NCBI GenBank assembly: GCA_051878835.1 | Contig: JBJEKW010000014.1 | Coordinates: 1-19,142 of the forward strand | DNA from: Olsenella_K sp051878835 | GTDB taxonomy: Bacteria > Actinomycetota > Coriobacteriia > Coriobacteriales > Atopobiaceae | DNA length: 19,142 nt | Direction: 5' to 3' | Part shown: in pieces, positions 10,428-18,894 of the stretch | Layout: each line of letters begins with the position of its first letter | Position numbering within the stretch: the stretch's first letter is position 1 | Position numbers and translations under genes: made by a program | The notes under the pieces: model-generated | Told to the model about the DNA's origin: nothing | Databases searched by the model: none | What the model saw: the letters and a program-made list of their open reading frames with translations, nothing else

Positions 10428-13148
10428 TCACCCCGTGTTCTGCAGGCCTGCGGCAACGCCGGATACGGTGCACAGGATGAGGAAGATGAACCTCTCGCGC
10501 TCCTCGGGCGTCAGCTTGTCGGAGCGGGTGCGCACGGCCTTCAGGGCGCTGGCCTGCATGATGGACAGGGCGTTGACGAACGGCAGGCGCACGCGGACCA
10601 CGGGTCCCAGCACGCGGCGGTGCTGCAGCGGCCAGTCCTCGTCGATGATGGCGAGCACCCACTTCATGGTGAGGGCCATCTCGTCCAGGACCTTCTGGGT
10701 CAGATCGGGGCGGCCGCCCAGGCCCAGGTACATGCGGGCGATGCGCTCGTCGGTCTTTGCCAGCGACATCTCGATGTTGTCGATGAACGTCGTGAACAGA
10801 GGCCACTCGGCGTAGGCCTTGCGCAGGCGGTCCAGGTCGCCGAACTCCTGGCAGGCTGTGCCCAGGCCGTACCAGGCGGCCAAGTTGATGCGGGCCTGCG
10901 ACCACGAGAAGATCCAGGGGATGGTGCGCAGGTCGTCCAGGGACTTTGCGCCCAGGCCGCGCTTTGCGGGACGCGAGCCGATGGGCAGAAGGCCGATCTC
11001 GGTCAGGGGCGTCACCGTGGAGAACCACTCGGCGAACCCGTCGGAATGCAGCAGGTCCAGGTAGTGCTCGCGCGAGCTCTTCTCGAGCTTCTGGGCCACG
11101 TCGGAGTACAGCTGCGTGGTCTCGGTGTTCAGCCACTCGATGGAGGGGGCGGAGTTCAGCAGCGTGGCAGCCGAGACCTCCTCCACGTGGCGGCGAGCCA
11201 GCACGGGGTTGCCGTAACGGGCAAAGATGACCTCGCCCTGCTCGGTCAGCTTAAAGAAGCAGTTGACGGAGCCTGCGGGCTGAGCCAGGACGGCGTGGTT
11301 GGCCGGGCCGCCACCGCGGCCCACGGCGCCGCCGCGGCCGTGCATCAGCACCAGGTTGATGCCGTTGCGCTTTGCCCACTCAGCGATGCGGCGCTGCGCG
11401 TCATGCAGCACCAGCGTGGCGGAGGTGGGGCCGGCATCCTTCGACGAGTCGGAGTAGCCCAGCATGACCTCCAGGCGGCGGTTCGTCTGCGCCAGGCGAC
11501 GACGCACGTCGGGCAGCTGGATCATCTGGTCCAGGGTGTCCACGGCGTTCTCCAGGTCCTCCACCTGCTCGAACAGGGGGATGACGTCCAGCGTGGGCAC
11601 GTCCTCCTCGTGGGCGAAGGCCAGGCGTGCCAGCTCGTACACGTCGGCGATGTTCTGCGCGCTCTTGGTGAACGAGATGATGTAGCGACGCGCGGCCTCG
11701 ACGCCGTTGCGGCGCTGGATGCTGCCGATGGCACGGAAGGTGTCCAGCACCTCGCGCGTCATGGGTGCCAGCTCGCCGCGCTCGCCCCAGCGGCCGTGCT
11801 CCCTTATGTCGGCAAGGGCGCGGGAGTGCACCAGCGAGTGCTGACGGAACTCCATCTGCACCATGTTGAAGCCGAAGGTCTCGGCCTGCCAGATCAGGGT
11901 CTGCAGCGGACCGTATGCCTCGCGGACGGCGCCGCACTGGGCCAGCGAGCGCTGGACCACGCGCAGGTCGTCCAGGTACTCCTCGCACGAGTCGTACATG
12001 AGGTCGGCCGTGCGCGAGATGGTGGCCTCCAGGCGGTTGGCGATGACCAGCATGACCGCGCGGTGCGGCTCGCTCGTGGACAGGGCCTCCGCGCGGGCCG
12101 TGATGACCTCGTTCATCTCGACCTGGTGGCTCCACAGGTTCATGAGCTCGCTGGAGGGGGCGGTGGTGACCGTCTCCTCGGTCAGGTTGCGGCCGACCGA
12201 GCGCGTGGCGTCAGCCAGCGTGCGCAGCATGTGCGAGCGGAACTTCTCGGCCACCTTTCGGCTGACCTTGGCGGTGACGTTGGGGTTGCCGTCGCGGTCG
12301 GAGCCGATCCAGCTGCCGGGGTGGAAGAACGCGGGGCACACGGGCGGCACGGTGCCGGCCTTGTCGCCCAGCTCCCAGTCGTCGAAGCGGCGATACACCG
12401 CGGGGATCATCTGGAACAGGGTGTTGTCAAAGATGTCGATGATGGTGTCGGCTTCTTCGACGGGCGTGGGCTTCTTGTGCGCGATGGGAGACGTGCGGAA
12501 CAGCGCGTCGATCTCCTGCAGCATGCGGCGCTCGTTCTCGGCCAGCTCGGCGCCGCCCAGAAGCGGGCGCACGTCCAGAAGCTGCGAGATGCGACGGATC
12601 TTTCCGGTGACGGCCTTGCGGCGCGCCTCGGTGGGGTGCGCGGTGAACACGGGGTGGAACTCCAGCTTGTGCAGGAGGTCGTCCGCGTGCTCGCGGCCCG
12701 TCTCCTCGACCAGACGGTTGTAGGCCACCGTGACCTCGTTGACGGGGTCCTCGTCCTCGCTGGTGGGGACCGCACGCTCCCTGCGGCGCAGGGACGTCAC
12801 GCGGTAGTTCTCCTCGGCGATGTTGGCCAGGTGGAAGTACGTGGTGAATGCGCGCGTGACCAGCTGGCACTCCTCCAGAGACATGCCGTCGATGACGCCC
12901 ACGGCGTGCTCGAAGTGCGCGGGGTTGTTGCGCTCGCCAGGTGCCTCGGCCTTGATCATGTCCACCAGCAGAACGTCGAAGTTCTCCAGCAGCTGGGGGT
13001 CATAGTCGGCCAGAACCTTGCGCACCAGACGCAGGAACAGCACCAGGTTGTCCCGCAGCTCCGTGGGCACGCTGATCTTCTGCAGCGTGGCCTCGACCAC
13101 CGGGACCTTCTGGGGCGTGGCGTCTAGCGCGGCGTCGTTTTGTGCCAT
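10428..13148 (-). CDS. ppc: Phosphoenolpyruvate carboxylase
   Basis: The protein has 906 residues, full length for the bacterial enzyme. FTAHPTEARRK (168-178) carries the catalytic histidine (His171). VMLGYSDSSKDAGPTSA (about 560-576) is the second signature. LMHGRGGAVGRGGGPANHAV (about 600) is the glycine-rich PEP/bicarbonate loop. The C-terminus ends in VSGVAAGLQNTG, the usual effector-site ending. It converts PEP and bicarbonate to oxaloacetate in the cytosol, an anaplerotic step feeding reductive succinate or aspartate synthesis. ATG 13148 follows GGAG by seven bases; an upstream in-frame start at 13202 lacks a ribosome binding site. It is transcribed alone, with its own terminator, divergently from the flippase gene. 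Confidence 0.97.
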   Translation of the reverse strand: MAQNDAALDATPQKVPVVEATLQKISVPTELRDNLVLFLRLVRKVLADYDPQLLENFDVLLVDMIKAEAPGERNNPAHFEHAVGVIDGMSLEECQLVTRAFTTYFHLANIAEENYRVTSLRRRERAVPTSEDEDPVNEVTVAYNRLVEETGREHADDLLHKLEFHPVFTAHPTEARRKAVTGKIRRISQLLDVRPLLGGAELAENERRMLQEIDALFRTSPIAHKKPTPVEEADTIIDIFDNTLFQMIPAVYRRFDDWELGDKAGTVPPVCPAFFHPGSWIGSDRDGNPNVTAKVSRKVAEKFRSHMLRTLADATRSVGRNLTEETVTTAPSSELMNLWSHQVEMNEVITARAEALSTSEPHRAVMLVIANRLEATISRTADLMYDSCEEYLDDLRVVQRSLAQCGAVREAYGPLQTLIWQAETFGFNMVQMEFRQHSLVHSRALADIREHGRWGERGELAPMTREVLDTFRAIGSIQRRNGVEAARRYIISFTKSAQNIADVYELARLAFAHEEDVPTLDVIPLFEQVEDLENAVDTLDQMIQLPDVRRRLAQTNRRLEVMLGYSDSSKDAGPTSATLVLHDAQRRIAEWAKRNGINLVLMHGRGGAVGRGGGPANHAVLAQPAGSVNCFFKLTEQGEVIFARYGNPVLARRHVEEVSAATLLNSAPSIEWLNTETTQLYSDVAQKLEKSSREHYLDLLHSDGFAEWFSTVTPLTEIGLLPIGSRPAKRGLGAKSLDDLRTIPWIFSWSQARINLAAWYGLGTACQEFGDLDRLRKAYAEWPLFTTFIDNIEMSLAKTDERIARMYLGLGGRPDLTQKVLDEMALTMKWVLAIIDEDWPLQHRRVLGPVVRVRLPFVNALSIMQASALKAVRTRSDKLTPEERERFIFLILCTVSGVAAGLQNTG

Positions 13149-13335
13149 GCATAACTCCAATCGAAGCTCAATGGCTACATTCGCGGGTCTACCGTACTTC
13201 AATTTGGTAAACGCAAAGAAAAAATCGGTAAGCGAGAAATAAAACGTTCATGGAACGTGGGCGCACTACGTGGCTCCCCCACTTCCCGGCTTACAATTTC
13301 GAGAATAGCAAGCTTGTTGGAACTCGTCGGCAGGA
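13149..13335. promoter_or_regulatory. Divergent promoter region between ppc and the flippase gene
   Basis: These 187 bases are AT-richer than their surroundings, with an A-rich stretch at about 13215-13243, as expected for back-to-back promoters. On the minus strand GGAG before ATG 13148 is the ppc ribosome binding site. I could not identify a confident -35/-10 pair or operator on either strand. Confidence 0.5.
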
Positions 13336-14796
13336 ATGACCTTGTCTCTTTTTAATCGCAGGAAAAAACCGTCCACCAACAGCTATGGAGCATACTCCTC
13401 CCCCGCCGCGGACCCCTCTGCCGTGCGCGGCGGCCTGATTTCGAAGCGCACTGAGAAGCGCAACGCGAAGGCGAAGCAGCCCTCCCGCCTGCAGAAGCTG
13501 GTGAACCAGTGGTGGAACAGGCTGCTGGAGGCCGTCTACGACAGGTCCTTCTCGGAGCAGACCGAGCTCTACGCCGCAAACCAGGGCATGCTGGACTACG
13601 TACTGAACACCGTGGGCCAGGGCGCCTGGGGCGTTCTGTTCCCGCTTCTGACCATCGTGGCCACGCAGCTGTCGGGCGCCGACAACGCCGGCATGTTCTC
13701 GATGGCGTTCGTCACGGGCACCCTGCTGATGTATCTGGGCAACTACGGCGTTCGCACCTTCCAGGTGTCCGACCTCGAGGAGACCGAGTCCTTTGCCGCC
13801 TACCAGATTCACCGCGCCATCACCTGCGTTGCCATGCTGGTGGCGGGCTGGCTCTACATAAAGGTACGCGGCTACACCGGCGAGATGGCGCTCATGTGCG
13901 ACGGAGTGTTCGTTTACCGCATGGTGGACGCCCTGGCCGACGTGTACGAGGGCAGGCTCCAGCAGATGGAGAAGCTCTACCTGGCAGGCGTCTCGACGGG
14001 CCTTCGCTCCGTGGCCGGCCTCGTCGTCTTCACCGTCATGCTGTTCCTGACGCGCAGCCTGGTCATAGCGTCGGTCGCCATGGCCATCGTGGCGGTGGCT
14101 TCCCTGGTGCTGGTGACCATACCCCTGGCGCTGTTCGAGACCCCGAAGTCCAGGAAGCCCCAGCTCATCGAGGTGCAGGAGCTGTTCCAGGAGTGCTTCC
14201 CGGCATTCGCCGGCCTGATCCTGTACGCCCTCATAGACAACGCGCCCAAGTACGCCATGGAGGGTGCGCTCAGCTACGACAACCAGACCTACTTCAACGC
14301 CATCTACTTTGGCGCCAACGGCGTGCTCATGGCGGGCGGCCTGATCTACAAGCCCCAGCTGGTGCGCCTGGCCAACATCTGGTCCGACCCGTCGAAGCGC
14401 CCGCGCTTCGACCTGGTGGTCATCGGCCTCATAGGCACCTTCGTCGTGGTGGCGGGCGTCGTGCTGCTGTTCACCGCAACCATCGGCATCCCGCTGAACG
14501 GCCTTCTGTACGCCACGGACTTCGAAAGGTTCCGCACGCAGTCCTACCTCATGGTGGGAGCAGGAGCGCTGGCGGCGTCCATAGACTTCCTGTTCCAGAC
14601 GCTGACGGTGCTGCGCCAGCAGGACCTGGCCACCCGCCTGTACCTGGTGGGCCTGGTGGTGGCCTTCGTGCTCAGCTACTCGCTCGTGCACATGCTGGGC
14701 TTCGACGGCGCCGTGTACGCCTACCTCATCTCGCACGTCGTGCTGTTTGGCCTGTTCGTGGCCCAGTACGTCGTGCTGCGCGTGAAGTCGCGCTGA
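13336..14796 (+). CDS. Polysaccharide flippase-like (MOP superfamily) membrane protein
   Basis: The protein has 486 residues. A cytosolic, Lys/Arg-rich N-terminus of about 75 residues is followed by around twelve to fourteen hydrophobic segments beginning at LDYVLNTVGQGAWGVLFPLLTIV. The pattern GNYGVRTFQVSDLEE and PALYA-like FPAFAGLILYALIDNAPKYA, with IYFGANGVLMAGGLIYKP, is typical of Wzx/RfbX-type lipid-linked oligosaccharide flippases. It likely moves a cell-surface glycan precursor across the membrane, but no glycosyltransferase genes are adjacent. AGGA abuts ATG 13336 directly, so TTG 13342, six bases from that AGGA, may be the real start. A strong terminator follows. Confidence 0.85.
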   Translation: MTLSLFNRRKKPSTNSYGAYSSPAADPSAVRGGLISKRTEKRNAKAKQPSRLQKLVNQWWNRLLEAVYDRSFSEQTELYAANQGMLDYVLNTVGQGAWGVLFPLLTIVATQLSGADNAGMFSMAFVTGTLLMYLGNYGVRTFQVSDLEETESFAAYQIHRAITCVAMLVAGWLYIKVRGYTGEMALMCDGVFVYRMVDALADVYEGRLQQMEKLYLAGVSTGLRSVAGLVVFTVMLFLTRSLVIASVAMAIVAVASLVLVTIPLALFETPKSRKPQLIEVQELFQECFPAFAGLILYALIDNAPKYAMEGALSYDNQTYFNAIYFGANGVLMAGGLIYKPQLVRLANIWSDPSKRPRFDLVVIGLIGTFVVVAGVVLLFTATIGIPLNGLLYATDFERFRTQSYLMVGAGALAASIDFLFQTLTVLRQQDLATRLYLVGLVVAFVLSYSLVHMLGFDGAVYAYLISHVVLFGLFVAQYVVLRVKSR

Positions 14797-14820
14797 CCGC
14801 GTCCGACGCCGTGACCCCCC

Positions 14821-14852
14821 AAGGCACCTTGCGCTGCGCAAGGTGCCTTTTT
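14821..14852 (+). terminator. Intrinsic terminator of the flippase gene
   Basis: AAGGCACCTTGCG (14821-14833) and CGCAAGGTGCCTT (14837-14849) form a perfect 13-bp stem with a 3-nt loop, ending in TTTTT (14848-14852). It lies 24 bases after the flippase stop. The minus side has no T tract, so the convergent YibE/F gene is not clearly terminated by it. Confidence 0.94.
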
Positions 14853-14863
14853 CGTGCCGCGAC

Positions 14864-16105
14864 CTAGCGAGCTGCCGCCCGCCGCGGCCCCGCCAGGAAG
14901 CGGGCGCACACGAGCGCGGTTATGGGCACGCACAGCACGACGGCCATGCCGCCGACGAAGCTGTGCAGGAGCTCGACAGCCAGGTAGTCCGAGGACAGCA
15001 GCTGCGCCAGGTCGATGCCGTACGCCATCAGCACCAGAAGCGACGGCAGGCTTGACCCCACGAAGGCCAGAACCAGCGTCTGGCACATGGTGCCAATCAT
15101 GTCGCCGCCCATCGAGAAGCCCGACCTCACGACGTCGCCGAAGCTCAGCCCGGGATGCTGGTCAGCCAGCTCGAACAGTGCGGACGCGATGGACATGCAC
15201 AGGTCCATGACCGCTCCCAGCGAGGCCACCATCACGCCCGCGAACAGCGTCTGCCCCACGTCCAGGCCCGTGGACTGCTGCACCAAGATGAGCTCCTCCG
15301 CGCCGTCCTGGTTGAAGCCGCTGACCTGCAGCACGGCAGAGAGCACCAGGTAGGCCACCATGGCCGCCAGCACGCCCAGCAGCGTCGACGCGATGGCTGC
15401 GTAGGTCTTCGTGCTCCACCCGTTCAGGAGCATCATCGAGAAGAACGTGATGACCGCGGCCGTCACCAGGCAGGCCGGCAGCGCGGGCACGCCCGAGTAG
15501 ACGGCGGGCAGAAGGAAGCACGCCACCATGAGCACGCCGAAGGCCAGGCCCAGAAGGCTGCGCAGGCCCTTCGTGCCGCCGACCGCGCACATCAGCACGG
15601 CAAACGCCACCAGCGTTCCCAGGATGGCAGGTCCGCGGTCGTAGTTGAACACCGAGTAGTACGGCTGTAGCCCCTCCTGCTGCTCGGCCTTTATGACCAG
15701 GCGGCCTCCCACCTTTGCCAGCACGTTGTGGGTGGCCGACAGGCTGTTCGTGAGCTCCACCTCCTGCCCGGCCGAGTTGCCGGTGTCTATGCGCACCCGA
15801 ATCTCCTGCGTGCCCAGGTAGCGCCCCGTGCCCTCCTCGGGCTCCAGCTGCTCTCCCAGGACCTGCTCCACCGTGGCGGTGGGATACGTTGTGGCGTCTG
15901 CCGTCAGCATGCGAAACGACAGGTCGGCGCTGCTGCTGTACATAAGCACCGCCACGGACACCAGCACCATCGCCGCCAGCGTGGCGACGTCGCGCCAGTC
16001 CCAGTGGATGCGGGGCAGCCCGTGCCACCGGTCCCACTTCGGGCGAGGTCGTTCTTCTTGCCCTGGTTCGTCGTTGTGCTGGATGCCGTTGTCTGGTGAT
16101 TTCAC
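14864..16105 (-). CDS. YibE/F-family membrane protein
   Basis: The protein has 413 residues. One N-terminal membrane helix (around DVATLAAMVLVSVAVLMY) is followed by an extracytoplasmic beta-rich domain with EIRVRIDTGNSAGQEVEL and RLVIKAE. Six or seven further helices follow, with GGTKGLRSLLGLAFG and GVMVASLGAVMDLCMSIASA, then GGDMIGTMCQTLVLAFVGSSLP. This is the layout of the YibE/F family, whose transport or other function is not established. The frame is open up to 16219, but GTG 16105 has GGGAG six bases upstream and the earlier in-frame codons lack one, so GTG is chosen. It lies downstream of the phosphoesterase gene on the same strand. Confidence 0.86.
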   Translation of the reverse strand: MKSPDNGIQHNDEPGQEERPRPKWDRWHGLPRIHWDWRDVATLAAMVLVSVAVLMYSSSADLSFRMLTADATTYPTATVEQVLGEQLEPEEGTGRYLGTQEIRVRIDTGNSAGQEVELTNSLSATHNVLAKVGGRLVIKAEQQEGLQPYYSVFNYDRGPAILGTLVAFAVLMCAVGGTKGLRSLLGLAFGVLMVACFLLPAVYSGVPALPACLVTAAVITFFSMMLLNGWSTKTYAAIASTLLGVLAAMVAYLVLSAVLQVSGFNQDGAEELILVQQSTGLDVGQTLFAGVMVASLGAVMDLCMSIASALFELADQHPGLSFGDVVRSGFSMGGDMIGTMCQTLVLAFVGSSLPSLLVLMAYGIDLAQLLSSDYLAVELLHSFVGGMAVVLCVPITALVCARFLAGPRRAAAR

Positions 16106-16151
16106 TGAGAGCTCCCGCTTCGTTTGTCCTATGTCTGTTTGCTTTGCGACG

Positions 16152-16170
16152 GGCGACCCGATGGGTCGCC
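16152..16170 (-). repeat. Short perfect stem-loop upstream of the YibE/F gene
   Basis: GGCGACCC (16152-16159) and GGGTCGCC (16163-16170) form a perfect 8-bp stem with a 3-nt loop. No T tract lies on either side. On the minus strand it would sit about 45 bases before the GTG start, possibly as a leader hairpin or operator. Confidence 0.45.
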
Positions 16171-16210
16171 GCTCAGCTGCCCTCCTCCCCCATGGCCATG
16201 CGCGGGGCAA

Positions 16211-16259
16211 GAAGGGCAAAAGCCAGACCGGCCGTCGGTGTTGTGCCCGGCGACCGGTC
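16211..16259 (-). terminator. Possible weak terminator after the phosphoesterase gene
   Basis: On the minus strand GACCGG (16259-16254) pairs with CCGGTC (16231-16226), extended by CCG/CGG across an internal loop. It is followed by TGGCTTTTGCCC. It begins 26 bases after the stop. The T tract is short and set off from the stem, so partial readthrough into the YibE/F gene is likely. Confidence 0.4.
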
Positions 16260-16284
16260 GTTGGGTCATTCGTTGACTATGGTG

Positions 16285-18894
16285 CTAGCAGCTGTGGTCG
16301 CGACCCTTGCGACGCAGGTAGATGGCCAGGCCCACCAGGGCCACGCCCGCTGCGGCAAAGGCTGCGAGGAGGCCGATGGAGAAGGGGTCGCCCATCTTTG
16401 GGCTGGATCCCGAGCCGGAATTCCCGGTGGAGGCGGTCCTGTCGCTGGCCTTGCGGGCCGAGGAGCTGCCGTTACCGGAAGTGCTGGGGCTGATGGTGTC
16501 CGAGCTGCTCTTGTCGGTGGTGTTGGCGGCGGTGCCGTTACCGTCGTCGGAGCCACTCGCAGCGGAGTCGTCCTTCACGACGCTGACCTTCACCGTGGCG
16601 GTGCCGGTGTTGCCGTTGGCGTCGTTCACGGTGTACGTCACCGTGTAGGTGCCCTCCTTGGAGGTGTCGATGACGTCCACCGCGTTGCCGTCGGCGTCCT
16701 GGAAGGTGCACTTTACGGAGGAGGTCAGGTCGGTGCCGTCAGCCGCGGCGGCAGTGACGCCGGCCATGGGGTCGAACGTCTGGCCCACCTTCACCTGCAC
16801 GTCCGTCGAGGGAACCTTGATGGTGGGGGCCTCCGACGTGTCGACGGTGCGCTTGATGGTGAAGCTGTCCATCTGCTCCATCTGGTCGCTGTCGGTGTAG
16901 TAGGTGTCAAACTTCAGGGAGTCGCTGGTCACGGCGACGTTGGTGATGGACGGACGGTTGAACTGGTCCTGCACCGCCACGTAGTCGGGCAGGCCATTGG
17001 CCAGCTCGCTGTTCAGCTTGTAGTACTTGGAGCCAGAGGCGGAGTTGGCGGTCAGGTACAGCACCTGGCCCTTGGCGGGGTTCACGACCTCGTTCGGGGC
17101 CTTCTCGCCCTTCTTGACGTCGTTGCCATCAGGCACGACGGGCTGGTTGCCGTTCGAGCCATCGATCATGTAGGTGCGCGTGTAGTAGTGGTCGTGGCCC
17201 ATCAGCACTGCGTCGATGCCCAGCTCGCTAAAGACAGCAGGCAGCTCGGCGCGACGCTGGATGATGTCGGTGTCGGTGTAGTGGTTTGCCACGCTGAACA
17301 CGGAGTGGTGGAACACGACGATCTTCCACGTGGCGTTGGGGTTCAGGCGGATGGCCTCCTGCATGAACGCCTTGTGCTCGGAGGTCGTCGTGTTGTTGGA
17401 GTTCAGGTCCATGAACAGTACGCCGTTGTAGGTGTACCAGTAGTCACCGGACTCGTAGCCCGTGGCTTTCGTGGTCTTGCCGTAGTCCGAGACGTTGGGC
17501 ATGTTGTTGTAGTCGGTGTAGGTCCAGGCGCTGGCATCATGGTTGCCCACGGTGGTGGCCTGCGGCACGGACTTCAGCGCGCTGGGAGCGTAGTAGCCGT
17601 CGAACTGGGAGATGTTGGTGCTGTTGTTCACCTGGTCGCCGGCGGAAACCACGAAGTTGACGCCGCCCAGCTGGTTGATGGCGCGGTTCAGCGTGTTCGT
17701 CCAGCCCAGGGTCTCGTCCTCAACGTTTCCGCCTGCGCCGATCTGCGGGTCGCCGGCAAACAGGAAGTTGAACGAGGCGCCGTTGCCCTGCGCGCGAGTG
17801 GTGAACTCGTAGGTGTCGGACCACTTGTCGTCGTTGCCCACGCGGTACAGGTAGGTCGTGGAGCCCTTGATGCCGTCGATGGTGGCCTTGTAGGACTTGT
17901 AGCCGTCGCGGTCGGACTCGTCCTGCGTGGCCTGGACCTTGGTGGCGCTCTCCTCGGGGAAGGCGTCGCCGGACTGGTAGGCAGCAGGCTTCTGGACGTA
18001 CTCCACATAGGAGTCGTTAGCGGAGGTGGCCAGCCAGTTGAAGTTGCGGGAGGTCTCGTCGGAGCCCACGGCGAACTCGACGTCCTTGATGTCGTCTGCG
18101 GGCTGGGCGTCCTGCGTGGTCAGCGTCAGCTTGGTCAGGTCGAAGTAGATATCGCTGCTGGACGCGCGACCGTTATGAAGCTCGACGGCAACGACGTTGC
18201 CCGTCTGCTTCAGGTTCAGGGAGGCGATGTCCTGGAACGAGATCTTTGCGGTCTGCGGGGCGCTGGCGTTGGAGCCGCCGTAGCCGTTGGCGTCAAAGCT
18301 GGAGTCGTCGGCTCCGCCCACGCGCACGCCGTTGATGTAGATGGTGGCCGCGTCATCGTAGGCGAACTGGCCGGTGACGCCCGTGATGGCGGACGGGTCG
18401 GTCACGTCAAAGGTGGTGCGGAAGTAGTACACGGGGATGTCGACGCCGTCCTGGCCGTCGACGTACTGGGTCAGCAGCACCTTGGGGGTGTAGCCGTCGC
18501 CCAAGTCGGCAATCTTGCCGTTCTTTGCGCCGAAGCTGCCGGTGCCCTGCTTCCACGCGGTGTCGGTCGTGGCGGCAGAGGTCTTCCAGCCGTCGGCCGG
18601 TGCCTGGTTGTCGTCGCGGTACTGCCACACGGTGGTGCCCGAGACCACGATGTCCTGGTCGGTGCCCGAAGCAGTCGCCTGCGTGGGCTTGTACAGGCCA
18701 ACGACCGTCAACGCCACGGCCACCAGGGCCACGGCCACCAGCGTCACGACACGACGCAGGCCGCCGTGCACGCGATGGCTGCCGTCACCGGTGGCGTCGG
18801 CCGGACGGTCCTTCTTGCCAGCGGTCCACGGGAGTACGGCCTTCTGGTCGCCCCGTTGGTTGCCTGGCAAGTCGGTCAACTTGCGAAGTTGCAT
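16285..18894 (-). CDS. Secreted, wall-associated purple-acid-phosphatase-like metallophosphoesterase
   Basis: The protein has 869 residues. A cytosolic N-terminus precedes a signal-anchor helix (VVTLVAVALVAVALTVVGLY, 49-68). A jelly-roll-like domain (about 90-260) comes next, with FRTTFDVTD and YDDAATIYINGVRVGG. A fibronectin-like purple acid phosphatase N-domain (about 270-366) follows. The catalytic domain (376-620) has all the metal motifs: GDPQ (381), GDQVNN (419), GNHD (450), HH (529-530) and GHDH (566). A bacterial Ig-like domain (690-773), a Ser/Gly/Thr-rich linker, SPKMGD (831-836), a hydrophobic helix and RRKGRD end the protein. It should hydrolyse phosphate esters outside the cell. 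ATG 18894 follows GAGAGGGG by eight bases. The tail resembles a sortase signal with LPxTG altered. Confidence 0.92.
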   Translation of the reverse strand: MQLRKLTDLPGNQRGDQKAVLPWTAGKKDRPADATGDGSHRVHGGLRRVVTLVAVALVAVALTVVGLYKPTQATASGTDQDIVVSGTTVWQYRDDNQAPADGWKTSAATTDTAWKQGTGSFGAKNGKIADLGDGYTPKVLLTQYVDGQDGVDIPVYYFRTTFDVTDPSAITGVTGQFAYDDAATIYINGVRVGGADDSSFDANGYGGSNASAPQTAKISFQDIASLNLKQTGNVVAVELHNGRASSSDIYFDLTKLTLTTQDAQPADDIKDVEFAVGSDETSRNFNWLATSANDSYVEYVQKPAAYQSGDAFPEESATKVQATQDESDRDGYKSYKATIDGIKGSTTYLYRVGNDDKWSDTYEFTTRAQGNGASFNFLFAGDPQIGAGGNVEDETLGWTNTLNRAINQLGGVNFVVSAGDQVNNSTNISQFDGYYAPSALKSVPQATTVGNHDASAWTYTDYNNMPNVSDYGKTTKATGYESGDYWYTYNGVLFMDLNSNNTTTSEHKAFMQEAIRLNPNATWKIVVFHHSVFSVANHYTDTDIIQRRAELPAVFSELGIDAVLMGHDHYYTRTYMIDGSNGNQPVVPDGNDVKKGEKAPNEVVNPAKGQVLYLTANSASGSKYYKLNSELANGLPDYVAVQDQFNRPSITNVAVTSDSLKFDTYYTDSDQMEQMDSFTIKRTVDTSEAPTIKVPSTDVQVKVGQTFDPMAGVTAAAADGTDLTSSVKCTFQDADGNAVDVIDTSKEGTYTVTYTVNDANGNTGTATVKVSVVKDDSAASGSDDGNGTAANTTDKSSSDTISPSTSGNGSSSARKASDRTASTGNSGSGSSPKMGDPFSIGLLAAFAAAGVALVGLAIYLRRKGRDHSC

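Noticed and set aside
10401..13127. A 908-codon open frame on the plus strand opposite ppc
   Set aside because: It mirrors the ppc coding frame in a GC-rich sequence. Its translation is His/Val/Gln/Gly-rich with no domain, and no ribosome binding site or promoter supports it.
13291..14841. A 516-codon minus-strand frame opposite the flippase
   Set aside because: Its translation is His/Gln/Glu-rich without domains. The plus strand encodes a clear multi-pass membrane protein with its own terminator.
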